This document shows positions 1 through 7,591 of a DNA stretch of 64,000 nucleotides, one piece after another. The notes below the pieces were generated by a model, which had not been told where the DNA came from, searched no databases, and was given only the letters and a program-made list of their open reading frames with translations. Source of the DNA: Acidobacteriota bacterium (GTDB taxonomy: Bacteria; Acidobacteriota; Terriglobia; Terriglobales; Acidobacteriaceae); contig JAJXZT010000028.1 of the NCBI GenBank assembly GCA_021779935.1, positions 29,260-93,259 on the forward strand, written 5' to 3'. Position 1 is the first letter of the stretch, and each line of letters starts with the position of its first letter. The translations under genes were made by a program, and so were the position numbers.

Positions 1-1220
1 TCGAAATCGGCGTGGAACTGCCCGGCTGTGATCACGGTGCGCTCCCCGCGATCTGGCCCGCTGGCCGGAGTCATGGTCATCCGCGCCGCGCCGGAAGTTT
101 CCATGAACTCCACCTGCCGGCCGTTCTTCACCGTGGCGTTCAGCGCATCCGCCGCCAGCTCAACCGACTGCTGGTTTTTACCCTTGTCGCCCGGCTGCTG
201 CATGAGCTTTACGTTGTCGGTCGCATAAATCGTGCGTACGCGATTGCCCTCGCCAAAATTCGCCGTTAACTTTCCGGCCACTCCGGAAATCGGATTCGCG
301 CCCCGGTCGCCAAATTGCACGCCGCCGCTGAAGACGGCCATGCGAACCTGGTTCTTCGGCCCCATCTGGAGATCGGCGCGCGGCGCCTGCACTTCAAACG
401 GCTCGCGCCCTTCGCCTGACAGGCGCACATTGCCGAACGCCGCCACATGCGACACATCGTTCTGATCGTTGAAACTGACCAGCACGCTGTCCGCATCCAG
501 CTTGCGCGCCGTCTGTTCCACATGCACGCCGCTGAGATGCAACTCGCGCGGGTCCTTCGTCACCACGCCGTGCGCCGCGTGAATCACCGTCGGCGAACCG
601 TTATCCGTGTTGATGTTTACGTTCGACTCGAGCGTGAGTTGATTGGAATGCGAATCGTAGGTGACACCCACGGCCGATCCGCTCGCCGACGCAATGCGGA
701 ACTCGATCGGATTGTCCGTGTGCGCAATTCCCGTCTTCTGGTTGAAGACGAGTCCACTGGTTTTGAGGTGGATGGGATTCTTCAGTTCTTTCGGCAACGC
801 CTGATCGGGAAGCAACGGCCCTTCTTCATTGCCCTCCAGGTCGATCTGCACTTCGCCTTTTGCGGAGATGGTGCCGGCCTGCGGATCGTAGTCGAAGTCG
901 CTGCCGTGGATCTGGTCGAAGCGGTTCGCCTTGCGTCCATAGACAATAATGTCGACGCCCTTCAACTCCGCGCGTCCGCCCAGCTTGTACTGCACCGCCT
1001 TCGACGCACGAATTGTGAACAGCGTCCGGCCGCCTTCCGACTTCGACAGCGAAAAGCCTTCCGTGCTCTGCTGGATTTCCACCCCGAGTTTCTGCGGGAT
1101 TTCCTTCAAGGCCTGGCGCATCCGCAGCCGCGCATAGAAATAGAATCCAGCGACTACAAGGATGACGGCCACGGCCAGCGCCGCAAACCAGATTCGCAAG
1201 CGGGGAATCGAAATCGGCAT
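1..1220 (-). CDS. LptC/OstA-like LPS export protein (3' end outside window)
   Basis: The reading frame opens with an ATG at 1220 and stays open to the window edge, giving 406 codons without a stop. Residues about 8-25 form one hydrophobic segment with few charges, a signal anchor typical of LptC. The rest is beta-rich and periplasmic in character, with repeated short strands and phrases such as GVVTKDPRELHLSGVHVE, as in the OstA/LptC/LptA fold that carries lipopolysaccharide between the inner membrane and LptA. It is longer than the usual LptC (about 190 residues), so it may be a tandem LptC-LptA-like protein, as in other Acidobacteria (inference). It follows recJ and an RDD gene on the same strand. 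No clear ribosome binding site is visible, so the start is tentative. Family call is from fold and composition only. Confidence 0.7.
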   Translation of the reverse strand, partial: MPISIPRLRIWFAALAVAVILVVAGFYFYARLRMRQALKEIPQKLGVEIQQSTEGFSLSKSEGGRTLFTIRASKAVQYKLGGRAELKGVDIIVYGRKANRFDQIHGSDFDYDPQAGTISAKGEVQIDLEGNEEGPLLPDQALPKELKNPIHLKTSGLVFNQKTGIAHTDNPIEFRIASASGSAVGVTYDSHSNQLTLESNVNINTDNGSPTVIHAAHGVVTKDPRELHLSGVHVEQTARKLDADSVLVSFNDQNDVSHVAAFGNVRLSGEGREPFEVQAPRADLQMGPKNQVRMAVFSGGVQFGDRGANPISGVAGKLTANFGEGNRVRTIYATDNVKLMQQPGDKGKNQQSVELAADALNATVKNGRQVEFMETSGAARMTMTPASGPDRGERTVITAGQFHADF

Positions 1221-1341
1221 GCCAAGTACATATTACGCGAGGCGGAGCGCGGCCCAAAACTCCGCACCGGCCGGAACGCGCCCGGCTAGAACCGGAGACG
1301 GTTCGCACACGCCGGTATTAACTTGAAGGGAGTTGCTGCGC

Positions 1342-1893
1342 TTAGCGTTCGATCACCAGCGTGCCTGCGACCATGTCATGCAGCGCCTGCTTGCGCCGTG
1401 TGAAGGGAGCGATCAGGAATCCGACGAAGAGCGCGAACGTGGAAAGGAATTTTGCGAAGTGCCGCCCGCTGGCCTGTCCAAACGAGATCCGGTCCCCATC
1501 CAGCGTGGTGACCTTCAGGCCCATGCAGCGCTTGCCCAGTGTTGCCTGCATCTCGCCGCTGACCATGCGTGCGTTGTAATACCAGTCGGTGGTCAACCAG
1601 AGCACTACGGTCAGCATGCCCGCCAGGAACCGCGACGGTTCGGCCTCCAGTCCCAACTTCGTATGGAAGCCCTCGATCATCCAAAGCAGGATAAGCAGGG
1701 TTGGCAGCGCCACGGCATTCACCAGCGCAAGGTCAATGCAGGCCGCGACAAATCGCTTCCATACCTTTGCATAGCGCAACTGCGCTGTTCCTGGCGAACC
1801 GGCTTCAGACACGGATCCCGTCATATCAGTTCCGTCTGGCGTCGCACGGGAAGACCCCGCGTTTTGCATCGAATCAAGTGAAATAACGGACAC
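1342..1893 (-). CDS. RDD family membrane protein
   Basis: This 183-residue protein has the RDD signature: an Arg near the first membrane segment (KRFVAACIDLALV, about residues 46-58), a second segment near residues 90-105, and a C-terminal part with GKRCMGLKV and the closing HDMVAGTLVI. RDD proteins are small multi-helix inner-membrane proteins, some tied to ion or osmolyte transport; no substrate can be given here. The first 40 residues are polar and not conserved in the family. The listed start is a GTG at 1893 without a good ribosome binding site, and ATG codons at 1869 or 1821 are possible. It lies 41 bases downstream of recJ and is likely cotranscribed. Confidence 0.8.
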   Translation of the reverse strand: MSVISLDSMQNAGSSRATPDGTDMTGSVSEAGSPGTAQLRYAKVWKRFVAACIDLALVNAVALPTLLILLWMIEGFHTKLGLEAEPSRFLAGMLTVVLWLTTDWYYNARMVSGEMQATLGKRCMGLKVTTLDGDRISFGQASGRHFAKFLSTFALFVGFLIAPFTRRKQALHDMVAGTLVIER

Positions 1894-1934
1894 GGCGGTG
1901 AAATATAAACCGTCAGGCGGCGAGAGTAAAGCTG

Positions 1935-3707
1935 TTATGAACGCCCGGTTGCTGATACAGGTACGGTGTAGTCGCTGAGGATCAACTGTAACGCGCCGCC
2001 GTATTCGGGGTGCTGGTTACGCTCCACGCGGAAGGCAATGTCCAGCAATGCTCCCGTCGACACTGGCTCCTGCGCGCATTTTTCCGCCATGCGCCATCCC
2101 AGGGCTTCCATCGTGGGCGCCTGGCGTCCGGCATCCGGCGAGCGCTGCAATCTCAGCTTCAGATGTTTTTCCTTCAACAACCTCGCTTCGGCGACGCTGC
2201 GCACTCCGCGCGCCACAAACACCGGCTCCGGGTTGCCCATGCCAAACGGCTCCAGTTGTTGCAGTCCGGCAAAGAATGCGCCGTCGACTTCGGCCAGTGA
2301 GACCTCGGCGTCGTAGTGCAGAGTTCTCTCGAAGTCTTTCTCTTCCAGCCGCGCCTTGGCGAATGTATTCATCCGTTCACGCAATTCCTCTATGCGCGAC
2401 GAGGGCAAGGCAAAACCCACGGCGTGTGCGTGTCCGCCATATCGAGTGAACAGTTCTCCGCACGACTCCAGGGCATTGAGCAGATGGAACGCCGCAATCG
2501 AGCGGCCCGAACCGTGTGCTTCTTCGCCGTCACGGCTGATGACCAGCGCCGGGCGGCCATAGCGATCCACCACGCGCGAGGCGCATATTCCAATTACGCC
2601 GCGATGCCAGCCCTCTCCATCCAGCACCATGCAGAAAGCGTCGCGCAACTCCGGCGCCGCATCCACGCGCTGGTGAATCGCCGCCGTGATCCGCGCCTCT
2701 TCCTGCTGGCGATTGCCGTTCAGCCGGTCCAGGTGCTGCGCAATTTCGCGCGCCCGCGACGCATCCTTCATGGTAAAAAGTTCGATGACGTCCTTGGCCA
2801 CGTCCATGCGTCCGGCGGCGTTCATCCTCGGAGCGATGCGGAACGCAACTTCCGTCGCCGTCACCGTGCGCCCATGCGTCAGTTCGCACACTTCCAGCAG
2901 TGCGCGTAATCCGGGGTTTACCGGACGGCGCAATTCCTGCAATCCCAGCTTGGTAAAAACTCGATTCTCTTCCACCAGCGGCACGGCATCCGCGATGGTC
3001 GCGATGGCAACGATCTTCAGGAACGAAGGCACCAGCCGCTCGCGCCCATATTTTTCCAGCAACGCCTGCGCTACCTTGAAGGCCACGCCCGCGCCGCACA
3101 AATCCTTGCTCGGATACTCGCACCCATGCTGGTTCGGATTCAGCACGGCCAGTGCGTCCGGCACGCCGTGCTCCTGTGGCAGGTGATGATCGGTGACGAT
3201 CAGGTCGAGCCCGAGTTTTTTCGCCGTCTCCGCCGCCGCGAAGGCGCGAATCCCCGTATCAACGCTGATGATGAGCCGTATGCCGTCCGCGCCTGCGCGT
3301 TCGATCACTTCGTCGCGCATCCCGTAGCCTTCCAGGATGCGGTGCGGGACGTGGAATTCGCAGCTCCCGCCGCAGATTTCAATCGCCGTCTTGAGAATCA
3401 CCGTGGCCATCGTGCCGTCGACGTCGTAATCGCCGTAGATCAAGACGCGCTCGTGCCGCTCGATGGCCGCCGACAGGCGTTCCACGGCGGCGCGCATTCC
3501 ATTCATCAGGTAAGGAGAATGCAGATCGGAAAGTTGGGGATCGAGAAAGCGGCGTCCGGCATCCTCGTCCGCGATGCCGCGCTCGGCCAGCAGCCGCGCG
3601 ATCAGCGGAGAAAGATTGCGGGCATGGGCCAGCCGCTCCGCGAATTCGCGCGCGGAAGTTTCGCTCGTCTCGTTCGTTTCTGGGGAATTCCGGGGAATCC
3701 AGCGCAC
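1935..3707 (-). CDS. recJ: Single-stranded-DNA-specific exonuclease RecJ
   Basis: RecJ degrades single-stranded DNA 5' to 3' in recombination and mismatch repair. The 590-residue protein shows the DHH phosphoesterase motifs in order: YGDYDVDGTMA near residue 92, a Gly/Asp-containing strand near 150 (SVDTG), TDHHLP near 172, and the DHHA1 motif GGHAHAVGF in the second half, followed by the OB-like C-terminal domain. Length matches the family (about 560-580). The start is GTG at 3707, one base after the stop of the upstream gene and with no separate ribosome binding site, so translation is probably coupled. It heads a group with the RDD and LptC-like genes. Confidence 0.95.
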   Translation of the reverse strand: MRWIPRNSPETNETSETSAREFAERLAHARNLSPLIARLLAERGIADEDAGRRFLDPQLSDLHSPYLMNGMRAAVERLSAAIERHERVLIYGDYDVDGTMATVILKTAIEICGGSCEFHVPHRILEGYGMRDEVIERAGADGIRLIISVDTGIRAFAAAETAKKLGLDLIVTDHHLPQEHGVPDALAVLNPNQHGCEYPSKDLCGAGVAFKVAQALLEKYGRERLVPSFLKIVAIATIADAVPLVEENRVFTKLGLQELRRPVNPGLRALLEVCELTHGRTVTATEVAFRIAPRMNAAGRMDVAKDVIELFTMKDASRAREIAQHLDRLNGNRQQEEARITAAIHQRVDAAPELRDAFCMVLDGEGWHRGVIGICASRVVDRYGRPALVISRDGEEAHGSGRSIAAFHLLNALESCGELFTRYGGHAHAVGFALPSSRIEELRERMNTFAKARLEEKDFERTLHYDAEVSLAEVDGAFFAGLQQLEPFGMGNPEPVFVARGVRSVAEARLLKEKHLKLRLQRSPDAGRQAPTMEALGWRMAEKCAQEPVSTGALLDIAFRVERNQHPEYGGALQLILSDYTVPVSATGRS

Positions 3708-3708
3708 G

Positions 3709-4173
3709 TCAGTGTTCGTCGTCCAGGTCGGACTCGCCGAAGGTTACGCCACCGAAGTCTTCCGCGAAATCGACCAGCCTTTGATAGCGCTCATACCACT
3801 CGCATGAAATTTCGCACAGGAACATTACGCCCTGGAAGGGGAACCCAAGTTGAATGAAGCCCGTCTTGCCGAGGTAGGTACGCAGCCAGCGCGCTTCCTC
3901 CACGTCCTCTTCGTTCATGTAGCTTGAGTTTTCCAGCCGCCGGATAAGGTCGTCGAGGTCGGTGCGCTCCAGCGATATCGCGTTCATCGTCAGGAACGGC
4001 GCGCCCGAGGATTTCGCCAGTTCGACGAAATCTTTCCAGCTCTCCGGGTTCTCTCCGCCCTCCCAGAGAATGCTCTGCATATCGTCCGGCACGTACCCGT
4101 GGAAGCGGTGCATTCCGTGCCCTTCCACGAAGGCGGTCATGTCGTCTTTCAGGGTGGCGAGATCGTCAGTCAT
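3709..4173 (-). CDS. Hypothetical acidic protein upstream of recJ
   Basis: I do not recognise this 154-residue soluble protein. It is acidic, rich in Trp, Phe and Tyr, and has no signal peptide or membrane segment. The start at 4173 (MTDDLATLK) is chosen because the upstream extension in the same frame is Ala-rich and not protein-like. The C-terminus is very acidic (ESDLDDEH). It ends one base before the GTG of recJ, which implies coupling and perhaps a shared transcript. It faces the DUF507 genes divergently. No function is proposed. Confidence 0.75.
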   Translation of the reverse strand: MTDDLATLKDDMTAFVEGHGMHRFHGYVPDDMQSILWEGGENPESWKDFVELAKSSGAPFLTMNAISLERTDLDDLIRRLENSSYMNEEDVEEARWLRTYLGKTGFIQLGFPFQGVMFLCEISCEWYERYQRLVDFAEDFGGVTFGESDLDDEH

Positions 4174-4327
4174 AAGAATGCTCGGCGTTCCGGCGGCAAA
4201 AGAAGCGGCTTGCGCAGCCACAATCCTCGCGCCACTCGTAACGGCTCCATCATACTCCCCATTCGACTTCCCCGGTGGAGACCGTATGCTAAACTGTTAT
4301 GTTTACAGGACCTAATTCACAATCACC

Positions 4328-4606
4328 ATGCTCTTCTCAAAAGAATATGTGGGCTACCTGGCCCGGCAACTTGTTGTGAGGCTCGAAAAGAACGGCATGA
4401 TTGCGACCGAAAATGCCGCCGCCGTCAGCGAACGTGTCAACGCCGCGCTGGTGGACGAATTGAGCCTCGAAGATCGCATCAACGATGAAGTGCGCATCAT
4501 TCTGGAAGCCTACTCGGAAGAGATGCAGCGCAGCGGCGCCAACTACCAGGAGATGTTCAAGAAGGTAAAGAACGAACTGGTGCGCAAATACAAGGCGGTG
4601 CTATGA
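4328..4606 (+). CDS. DUF507 family protein, first of a tandem pair
   Basis: This 92-residue, helix-rich, charged protein matches DUF507: the N-terminal LFSKEYVGYLARQL, a central LEDRINDEVRIILE segment and a basic C-terminal helix (MFKKVKNELVRKYK). The family has no assigned function and occurs as paired neighbouring copies in several phyla. Its stop overlaps the start of the next gene (ATGA, 4603-4606), so the two are translationally coupled. The pair runs divergently from the hypothetical gene upstream of recJ. Confidence 0.85.
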   Translation: MLFSKEYVGYLARQLVVRLEKNGMIATENAAAVSERVNAALVDELSLEDRINDEVRIILEAYSEEMQRSGANYQEMFKKVKNELVRKYKAVL

Positions 4607-4878
4607 GAATTACGCGCGACAAAGTCAATAAGCTCGCCGCCCTTTCCACCGAGGCACTGGCTAATTGCCCCGAGGTCGAGTTCAAGGAAGCCTACGACGA
4701 CGTGCGCCAGGAACTGCGCCGCGTTCTCGAAGGCCTCTTCGTGGAAGAAGAAGCGCTCGACAAGGCCGCCCGCCAGAAGATCGAAAGCCAGCGCCGCATC
4801 ATTACAGAAGGCACGCCCGAGTGGGACATCCTCTACCGCAAGTATTACGCCGAGGAAGTCAAAAAGCTGGGAATATAG
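4603..4878 (+). CDS. DUF507 family protein, second of a tandem pair; integration target
   Basis: A 91-residue DUF507 paralogue of the preceding gene, with the same two-helix plan: RITRDKVNKLA at the start, a central VRQELRRVLEGLFVEEE helix and the C-terminal YYAEEVKKLGI. Its last 33 bases, including the stop codon, recur exactly at 7592-7624. The gene therefore stays intact although a mobile element is inserted at its 3' end. The likely native terminator (7647-7669) now lies 2.7 kb away, beyond the element, so transcript ends of this operon may have changed. Confidence 0.88.
   Translation: MRITRDKVNKLAALSTEALANCPEVEFKEAYDDVRQELRRVLEGLFVEEEALDKAARQKIESQRRIITEGTPEWDILYRKYYAEEVKKLGI
4846..4878 (+). 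repeat. Left attachment-site repeat (33 bp)
   Basis: This is the last 33 bases of the second DUF507 gene, stop codon included. The copy at 7592-7624 is identical at every position, while the flanking bases differ on both sides (t/c before, g/t after). The repeat defines the left element boundary; crossover lies somewhere inside it. Confidence 0.9.
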
Positions 4879-4899
4879 GGCCCGAAAGGGTTTAGCAGT

Positions 4900-4986
4900 G
4901 GTGTCCACTCAAGTGGATGTTCACTTTTAGCATAGGTGTCCATGAACTGGACACCTATTTTCTTTGGTGTCCCTCGCATGGACACC
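4900..4986. promoter_or_regulatory. Cluster of five GGTGTCC motifs at the left element end
   Basis: The heptamer GGTGTCC occurs at 4900-4906, 4935-4941 and 4966-4972, and its reverse complement at 4949-4955 and 4980-4986. Two inverted pairs result: arms 4934-4942 and 4948-4956, nine bases each with a five-base spacer, and the pair 4966-4972/4980-4986. Two more copies stand at the right end (7530-7554). Placement just inside both att sites suggests binding sites for the integrase arm domain or a directionality or copy-control protein (inference). Confidence 0.6.
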
Positions 4987-5333
4987 TTTTCGTTCCGAAG
5001 CGGGAATTTCTCAAAGGCATACCAGCAGGGGAGGGGGGTGGGGTGGTATAGCTCAGAGTGAAGCAGTGGCGAGGGAGGGGCGCGGCCCGGAGCGGAAGTC
5101 AAAGGGGGAGCGACCCGCCGCGCCGGGCGCCCGGAGCGCGAACAGCGCGGAGGGACGGCGCGGCGTGGGAGCGGAGGACATGGAGCGCAGGGCCGCGCCC
5201 CGGACGCACCACGGGCCACCACAGCACCTTCGCCGTTGCCTTTGGTGTTGCCGTTGCCGTTGCCTTTCCAGCTACCCTTTCCCAACCTACTCCCCCGCTC
5301 CGCACCCACGGCACCGGCAACACGCTGGACACC
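4987..5333. other. Non-coding, composition-biased segment of the element
   Basis: No convincing gene is seen. 5025-5170 is very rich in G and A on the + strand, and 5221-5333 is rich in C and T with a short GCCGTTGCC-like repeat at 5231-5264. Open frames exist on both strands but their products are Arg, Pro, Ala and Gly strings, as expected from GC-rich non-coding DNA. Parts such as GCCGTTGC (5233-5240) could pair with GCAACGGC (5344-5351) in the folded region that follows, so the RNA candidate may begin in this segment. Confidence 0.5.
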
Positions 5334-5629
5334 GCGCCCCGGAGCAACGGCCCCGCGTACATCTCAGCCGTTGCGTAGGGGCGCTTGTGGCGCGCCAGCG
5401 CCACCAACCAAAGGGGGTGCCGCAAGGCACCCCTATGGGTGCGCCGTGCGTGGGGGGACCCGGATGGCGTGGCCCGAAGGGGCGCGACAGAGGAGCGCCC
5501 GGCGCGGGCGGGGACCCGCGACGGCCCGCCAGACGGGAGGACCCACGCGGAAGGCGCACGGTAAAGGGTGGGAAGCGGGGGAGCGGAGGGACGCAAGCGG
5601 CGAAGCCGCGTAAATGCGGCCCGACTTCC
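5334..5629 (+). ncRNA. Candidate large structured RNA inside the integrative element
   Basis: Successive perfect or near-perfect helices can be drawn on the + strand: 5334-5340/5378-5384 enclosing 5344-5351/5367-5374; hairpin 5387-5393/5398-5404; hairpin 5414-5421/5426-5433 with a GCAA tetraloop; a long-range stem 5439-5445/5553-5559 stacked on 5448-5454/5542-5548; inside it 5459-5462/5534-5537 and 5465-5469/5527-5531 separated by a GA/GA internal loop; hairpin 5503-5508/5515-5520; a closing stem 5571-5575/5625-5629 over a GCGGC-GAA-GCCGC hairpin (5597-5609). The GNRA loop and GA/GA mismatch make sense only on the + strand. GC-rich DNA folds easily by chance, so homologues with covariation are needed. 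No known RNA class is recognised. Confidence 0.5.
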
Positions 5630-5750
5630 TTTTCGTTTTTGGTGTCCAGTGGCAGCGAGGGTGGCAGGGGCAAAAAGGTAGCCCCGGAAGCACGGCGCGT
5701 GACGCAGCAGTATCGCGGCGCGCGACGTGATCCGGGGCGGACCCGCGCAA

Positions 5751-5912
5751 CTACGCAGGGTCGCTATGGGGTGGTGCAAACAGCGCCCCCTCTGGCGCGG
5801 GTGATTCAACTACAGCGGGGACCGGGAGCAAGTCTAACACCCGACGCAAGGCCGCAACATCGGCCTCCGCTTTGGCGAGCAACAGGGTGATGGCGATACG
5901 AGGATCATTCAC
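5751..5912 (-). CDS. Element micro-protein of 53 residues
   Basis: This frame starts with GTG at 5912, and its GTGA overlaps the TGA of the upstream small ORF. AAAGG stands about 10 bases before it. The product is helix-prone in its first half (ITLLLAKAEADVAALRRVLD), with a Pro-rich tail. It has no recognised domain, signal or membrane segment. It is the last member of the integrase operon, and its end faces the folded non-coding region. The four-base overlap is the main evidence that it is translated. Confidence 0.5.
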   Translation of the reverse strand: MNDPRIAITLLLAKAEADVAALRRVLDLLPVPAVVESPAPEGALFAPPHSDPA

Positions 5913-6142
5913 CGGCGAACAACCTTTCTCCGCGACGTGGCGCGGCGTGAATAGCGAGCGTGAAGGGCAGAGAGTGTGCCACGAAGAGATTCCATGCACC
6001 AGCCCTTTTGCTGGAGCAGGGCGGTGCGAGTGGTGGAATCTCCGTCGAGCAAGCGTAGCTCCGAGTTCAAGGCCCGGAGCGTGGCGAGATCATCATGCAG
6101 AGCTTCCCGCAGGTTGCGAAGTGGAGCTTGAGAAGTGGACAC
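5909..6142 (-). CDS. Element micro-protein of 77 residues, helix-rich and basic-tailed
   Basis: The GTG start at 6142 follows directly on the TAG stop of the upstream ORF, and GGAGG lies 9 bases before the start. Residues 8-35 form a likely amphipathic helix (LREALHDDLATLRALNSELR), and the C-terminus is strongly basic (YSRRATSRRKVVRR), which fits a nucleic-acid-binding or accessory recombination protein such as an excisionase-like factor. That role is inferred from charge and context only. A GGTGTCC motif overlaps the start codon. No family is recognised. Confidence 0.55.
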   Translation of the reverse strand: MSTSQAPLRNLREALHDDLATLRALNSELRLLDGDSTTRTALLQQKGWCMESLRGTLSALHARYSRRATSRRKVVRR

Positions 6143-6358
6143 CTAGCGAATCCTCCGTTCGGGTTGTGGTGGCTTACGGCGAGGCAACGGCGCGGCTTTC
6201 TTGAAGCTGCCCATCGCAATTTGTAGGCCGTAGAGCACCGTGTTGATTTCATCGGGGTACTGTCGCAGTTCCCCGCGTAGGTGAGCGTTCACCGCATCAC
6301 GAGCGGCGCGGCGCACGTCATCCGGCGTGTCGAGTTCAGGCAGTTGGAATTCGCGCAT
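6143..6358 (-). CDS. Element micro-protein of 71 residues
   Basis: The start at 6358 (MREFQLPELDTPDDV) is chosen because GGAGG stands five bases upstream; longer readings of the frame would start at a TTG and add an Arg/Ser-rich, non-protein-like stretch. The product has an acidic N-terminus, a central helical part (RRAARDAVNAHLRGELRQY) and a basic Pro/Arg tail. The start lies inside the end of the preceding 52-residue ORF. Unknown function. Confidence 0.55.
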   Translation of the reverse strand: MREFQLPELDTPDDVRRAARDAVNAHLRGELRQYPDEINTVLYGLQIAMGSFKKAAPLPRRKPPQPERRIR

Positions 6359-6494
6359 CGTTGCCTCCAGAGAATGGCAAACGGCCAGCAGCTGCGAATT
6401 CGTTGCGGGCGTCAGCCTCAGCCTTCCACCGGGGGAGGCCCGCGTCGAATTCCTTGATGGCCGCACGTTCGTTGTATTCATAAGTGTCAATCAT
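6336..6494 (-). CDS. Element micro-protein of 52 residues
   Basis: The ATG at 6494 overlaps the integrase stop by eight bases. The product begins MIDTYEYNERAAIKEF and has mixed, protein-like composition, unlike the same frame upstream, which is antisense noise over the integrase. It ends at 6336, after the start of the next ORF, so translation could pass along the message by re-initiation. No domain is recognised. Evidence is positional coupling and composition only. Confidence 0.5.
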   Translation of the reverse strand: MIDTYEYNERAAIKEFDAGLPRWKAEADARNEFAAAGRLPFSGGNDARIPTA

Positions 6495-7529
6495 TCGCGG
6501 CCCCAGTCGGCTCAAAGCGTTCGAGGACGGAAGCGGCATACGCCTCCGCTCTGGAGGCCGTGCGGTCGAGAGCAGCAGCGATGGTTTCAGGGTTGAGTTT
6601 GTGCACGTCGCGTTCGAGGTAATTGAGCGTGACGCGCAGACTGTCGTGACCGAGTAGGGCTTGGACGACGCGAAGGTCGTGCGTAGTGTCGTAAGTAGCC
6701 ACAGCCATGGTGCGCCGCAGGTCGTGGAGACGGAGGCCCGGAGGCGCACCGACACGCTTGCAGAGTTCCACGAACTGCCGACGCAACGCGGCGTAGCCGA
6801 GTTCCCGACCGGCGAGCAGCGAGACAAGCGGGCCATCACCGGAGGGAACAAACATGAGCATGGCCGCGAGCCGACCGGAGGCCGGGACGGTCTGCACCTT
6901 GCCGTGTTTGCCGCGAATGCTGAGAACGCGATCCACGGGGTCGTATTCGCGGTGAGTGAGACTCAGCGCCGCTTTCGCGCGTAAGGCCGCGTCATGGCAC
7001 AAGAGCAACATGAGTTGCAGATGTGCGGGCGCGGCGGCCAGCATCCGAGTGAAAAGCGGTGACGGCACCGTGACCGGGCGCGGCGATGGACGCGGCACGA
7101 ACGGCACAAGCGTGTCGAGCCCGCGTGGAGCACCGGCCAAGTGCAGGTGACGCAGTAGCCGCCTCAGCGCGTGGTACGTCGCGTAACGGGTGTGCGCCGC
7201 CCAGCCTTTCGCGCCGAGCCTTTGGACGATGGCCGAGACATCTTCCGCGCTGAGTTCTTCCGGGCACTTGGAGCCCGCCCGCGCAATGACCGCTTTAACG
7301 GCGACGTACCGTTGACGGGCGTGGCCGCGCGACGAACACGCCGATTCGGGGCCGAGCAGTCGCGCGATAGTGGTAGCCCCAAGGCTTTTTTTGACCGTTG
7401 CCTCTTTGCTTGTTGCTGGGAGGCCGCCTGAAATTCGGCGGCGGCTTCGGGAGTTGCAAAGGCGCGGCGATGGCGGTTGCCGTCTACGTCGCGCCAGTCA
7501 GCGAAGTATTTGTTGCCTCTCTGAAACAT
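6487..7529 (-). CDS. Tyrosine recombinase (element integrase), expressed only with a -1 frameshift
   Basis: The start is ATG at 7529 with AAAGGA just upstream. The first 48 codons encode an N-terminal domain starting MFQRGNKYFADW, with an Arg-rich AP2-like arm-binding character. The frame then hits TGA at 7164 after a basic, non-conserved tail. A -1 shift on the A7 run (7386-7392) joins it to a frame encoding a SAM-like core-binding domain and a complete catalytic domain: Arg in AALRAKAALSL, Lys in GKHGKVQT, HDLRR, LGHDS and the nucleophile in TLNYLERD. Read through, the protein is about 347 residues, normal for the family. It lies next to attR and faces inward. Either a programmed or slippage-driven fusion, or a recent frameshift mutation that disables it. 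Confidence 0.85.
7386..7392 (-). other. Possible -1 slippery site (A7) in the integrase
   Basis: In the initial frame the run reads tcA AAA AAA g, a legal X XXY YYZ heptamer. AGAGG lies eight bases upstream, comparable to the Shine-Dalgarno-like stimulator of dnaX. A stem TTGGGGC/GCCCCGA begins three bases downstream (7376-7382 with 7346-7352). Together these resemble a programmed -1 site; polymerase slippage on A7 would give the same product. Confidence 0.55.
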
Positions 7530-7554
7530 GGTGTCCTTTCGTAAGGTGGACACC
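7530..7554. promoter_or_regulatory. Inverted GGTGTCC pair at the right element end, overlapping the integrase leader
   Basis: GGTGTCC at 7530-7536 and its complement at 7548-7554 flank the integrase ribosome binding site. The same heptamer is clustered at the left end. A protein bound here could both assist recombination and repress integrase translation or transcription (inference). Confidence 0.5.
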
Positions 7555-7591
7555 CTGCTATTTTTCGGGCCTTTTTTGCTGGTTGACATCC

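Noticed and set aside
5045..5075. tRNA-like string GGTATAGCTCAG in the element
   Set aside because: The string resembles a tRNA 5' end, but no matching D-arm closure, anticodon arm, TPsiC arm or acceptor partner follows within 90 bases.
5058..5890. Several long open frames on both strands of the element's GC-rich region (up to 308 codons)
   Set aside because: Products are Arg/Pro/Gly/Ala strings, frames overlap in all phases, no ribosome binding site fits, and the region folds well as RNA instead.
6336..6851. A 171-codon minus-strand frame over the integrase
   Set aside because: Its first two thirds are a shadow of the integrase catalytic domain in another frame; only the last 52 codons, starting at 6494, look real.
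7164..7529. Independent 121-residue protein from the unshifted integrase frame
   Set aside because: After the A7 run the frame encodes only a basic string, whereas the -1 frame encodes a clear core-binding domain. It may exist as a truncated product but not as a separate gene.
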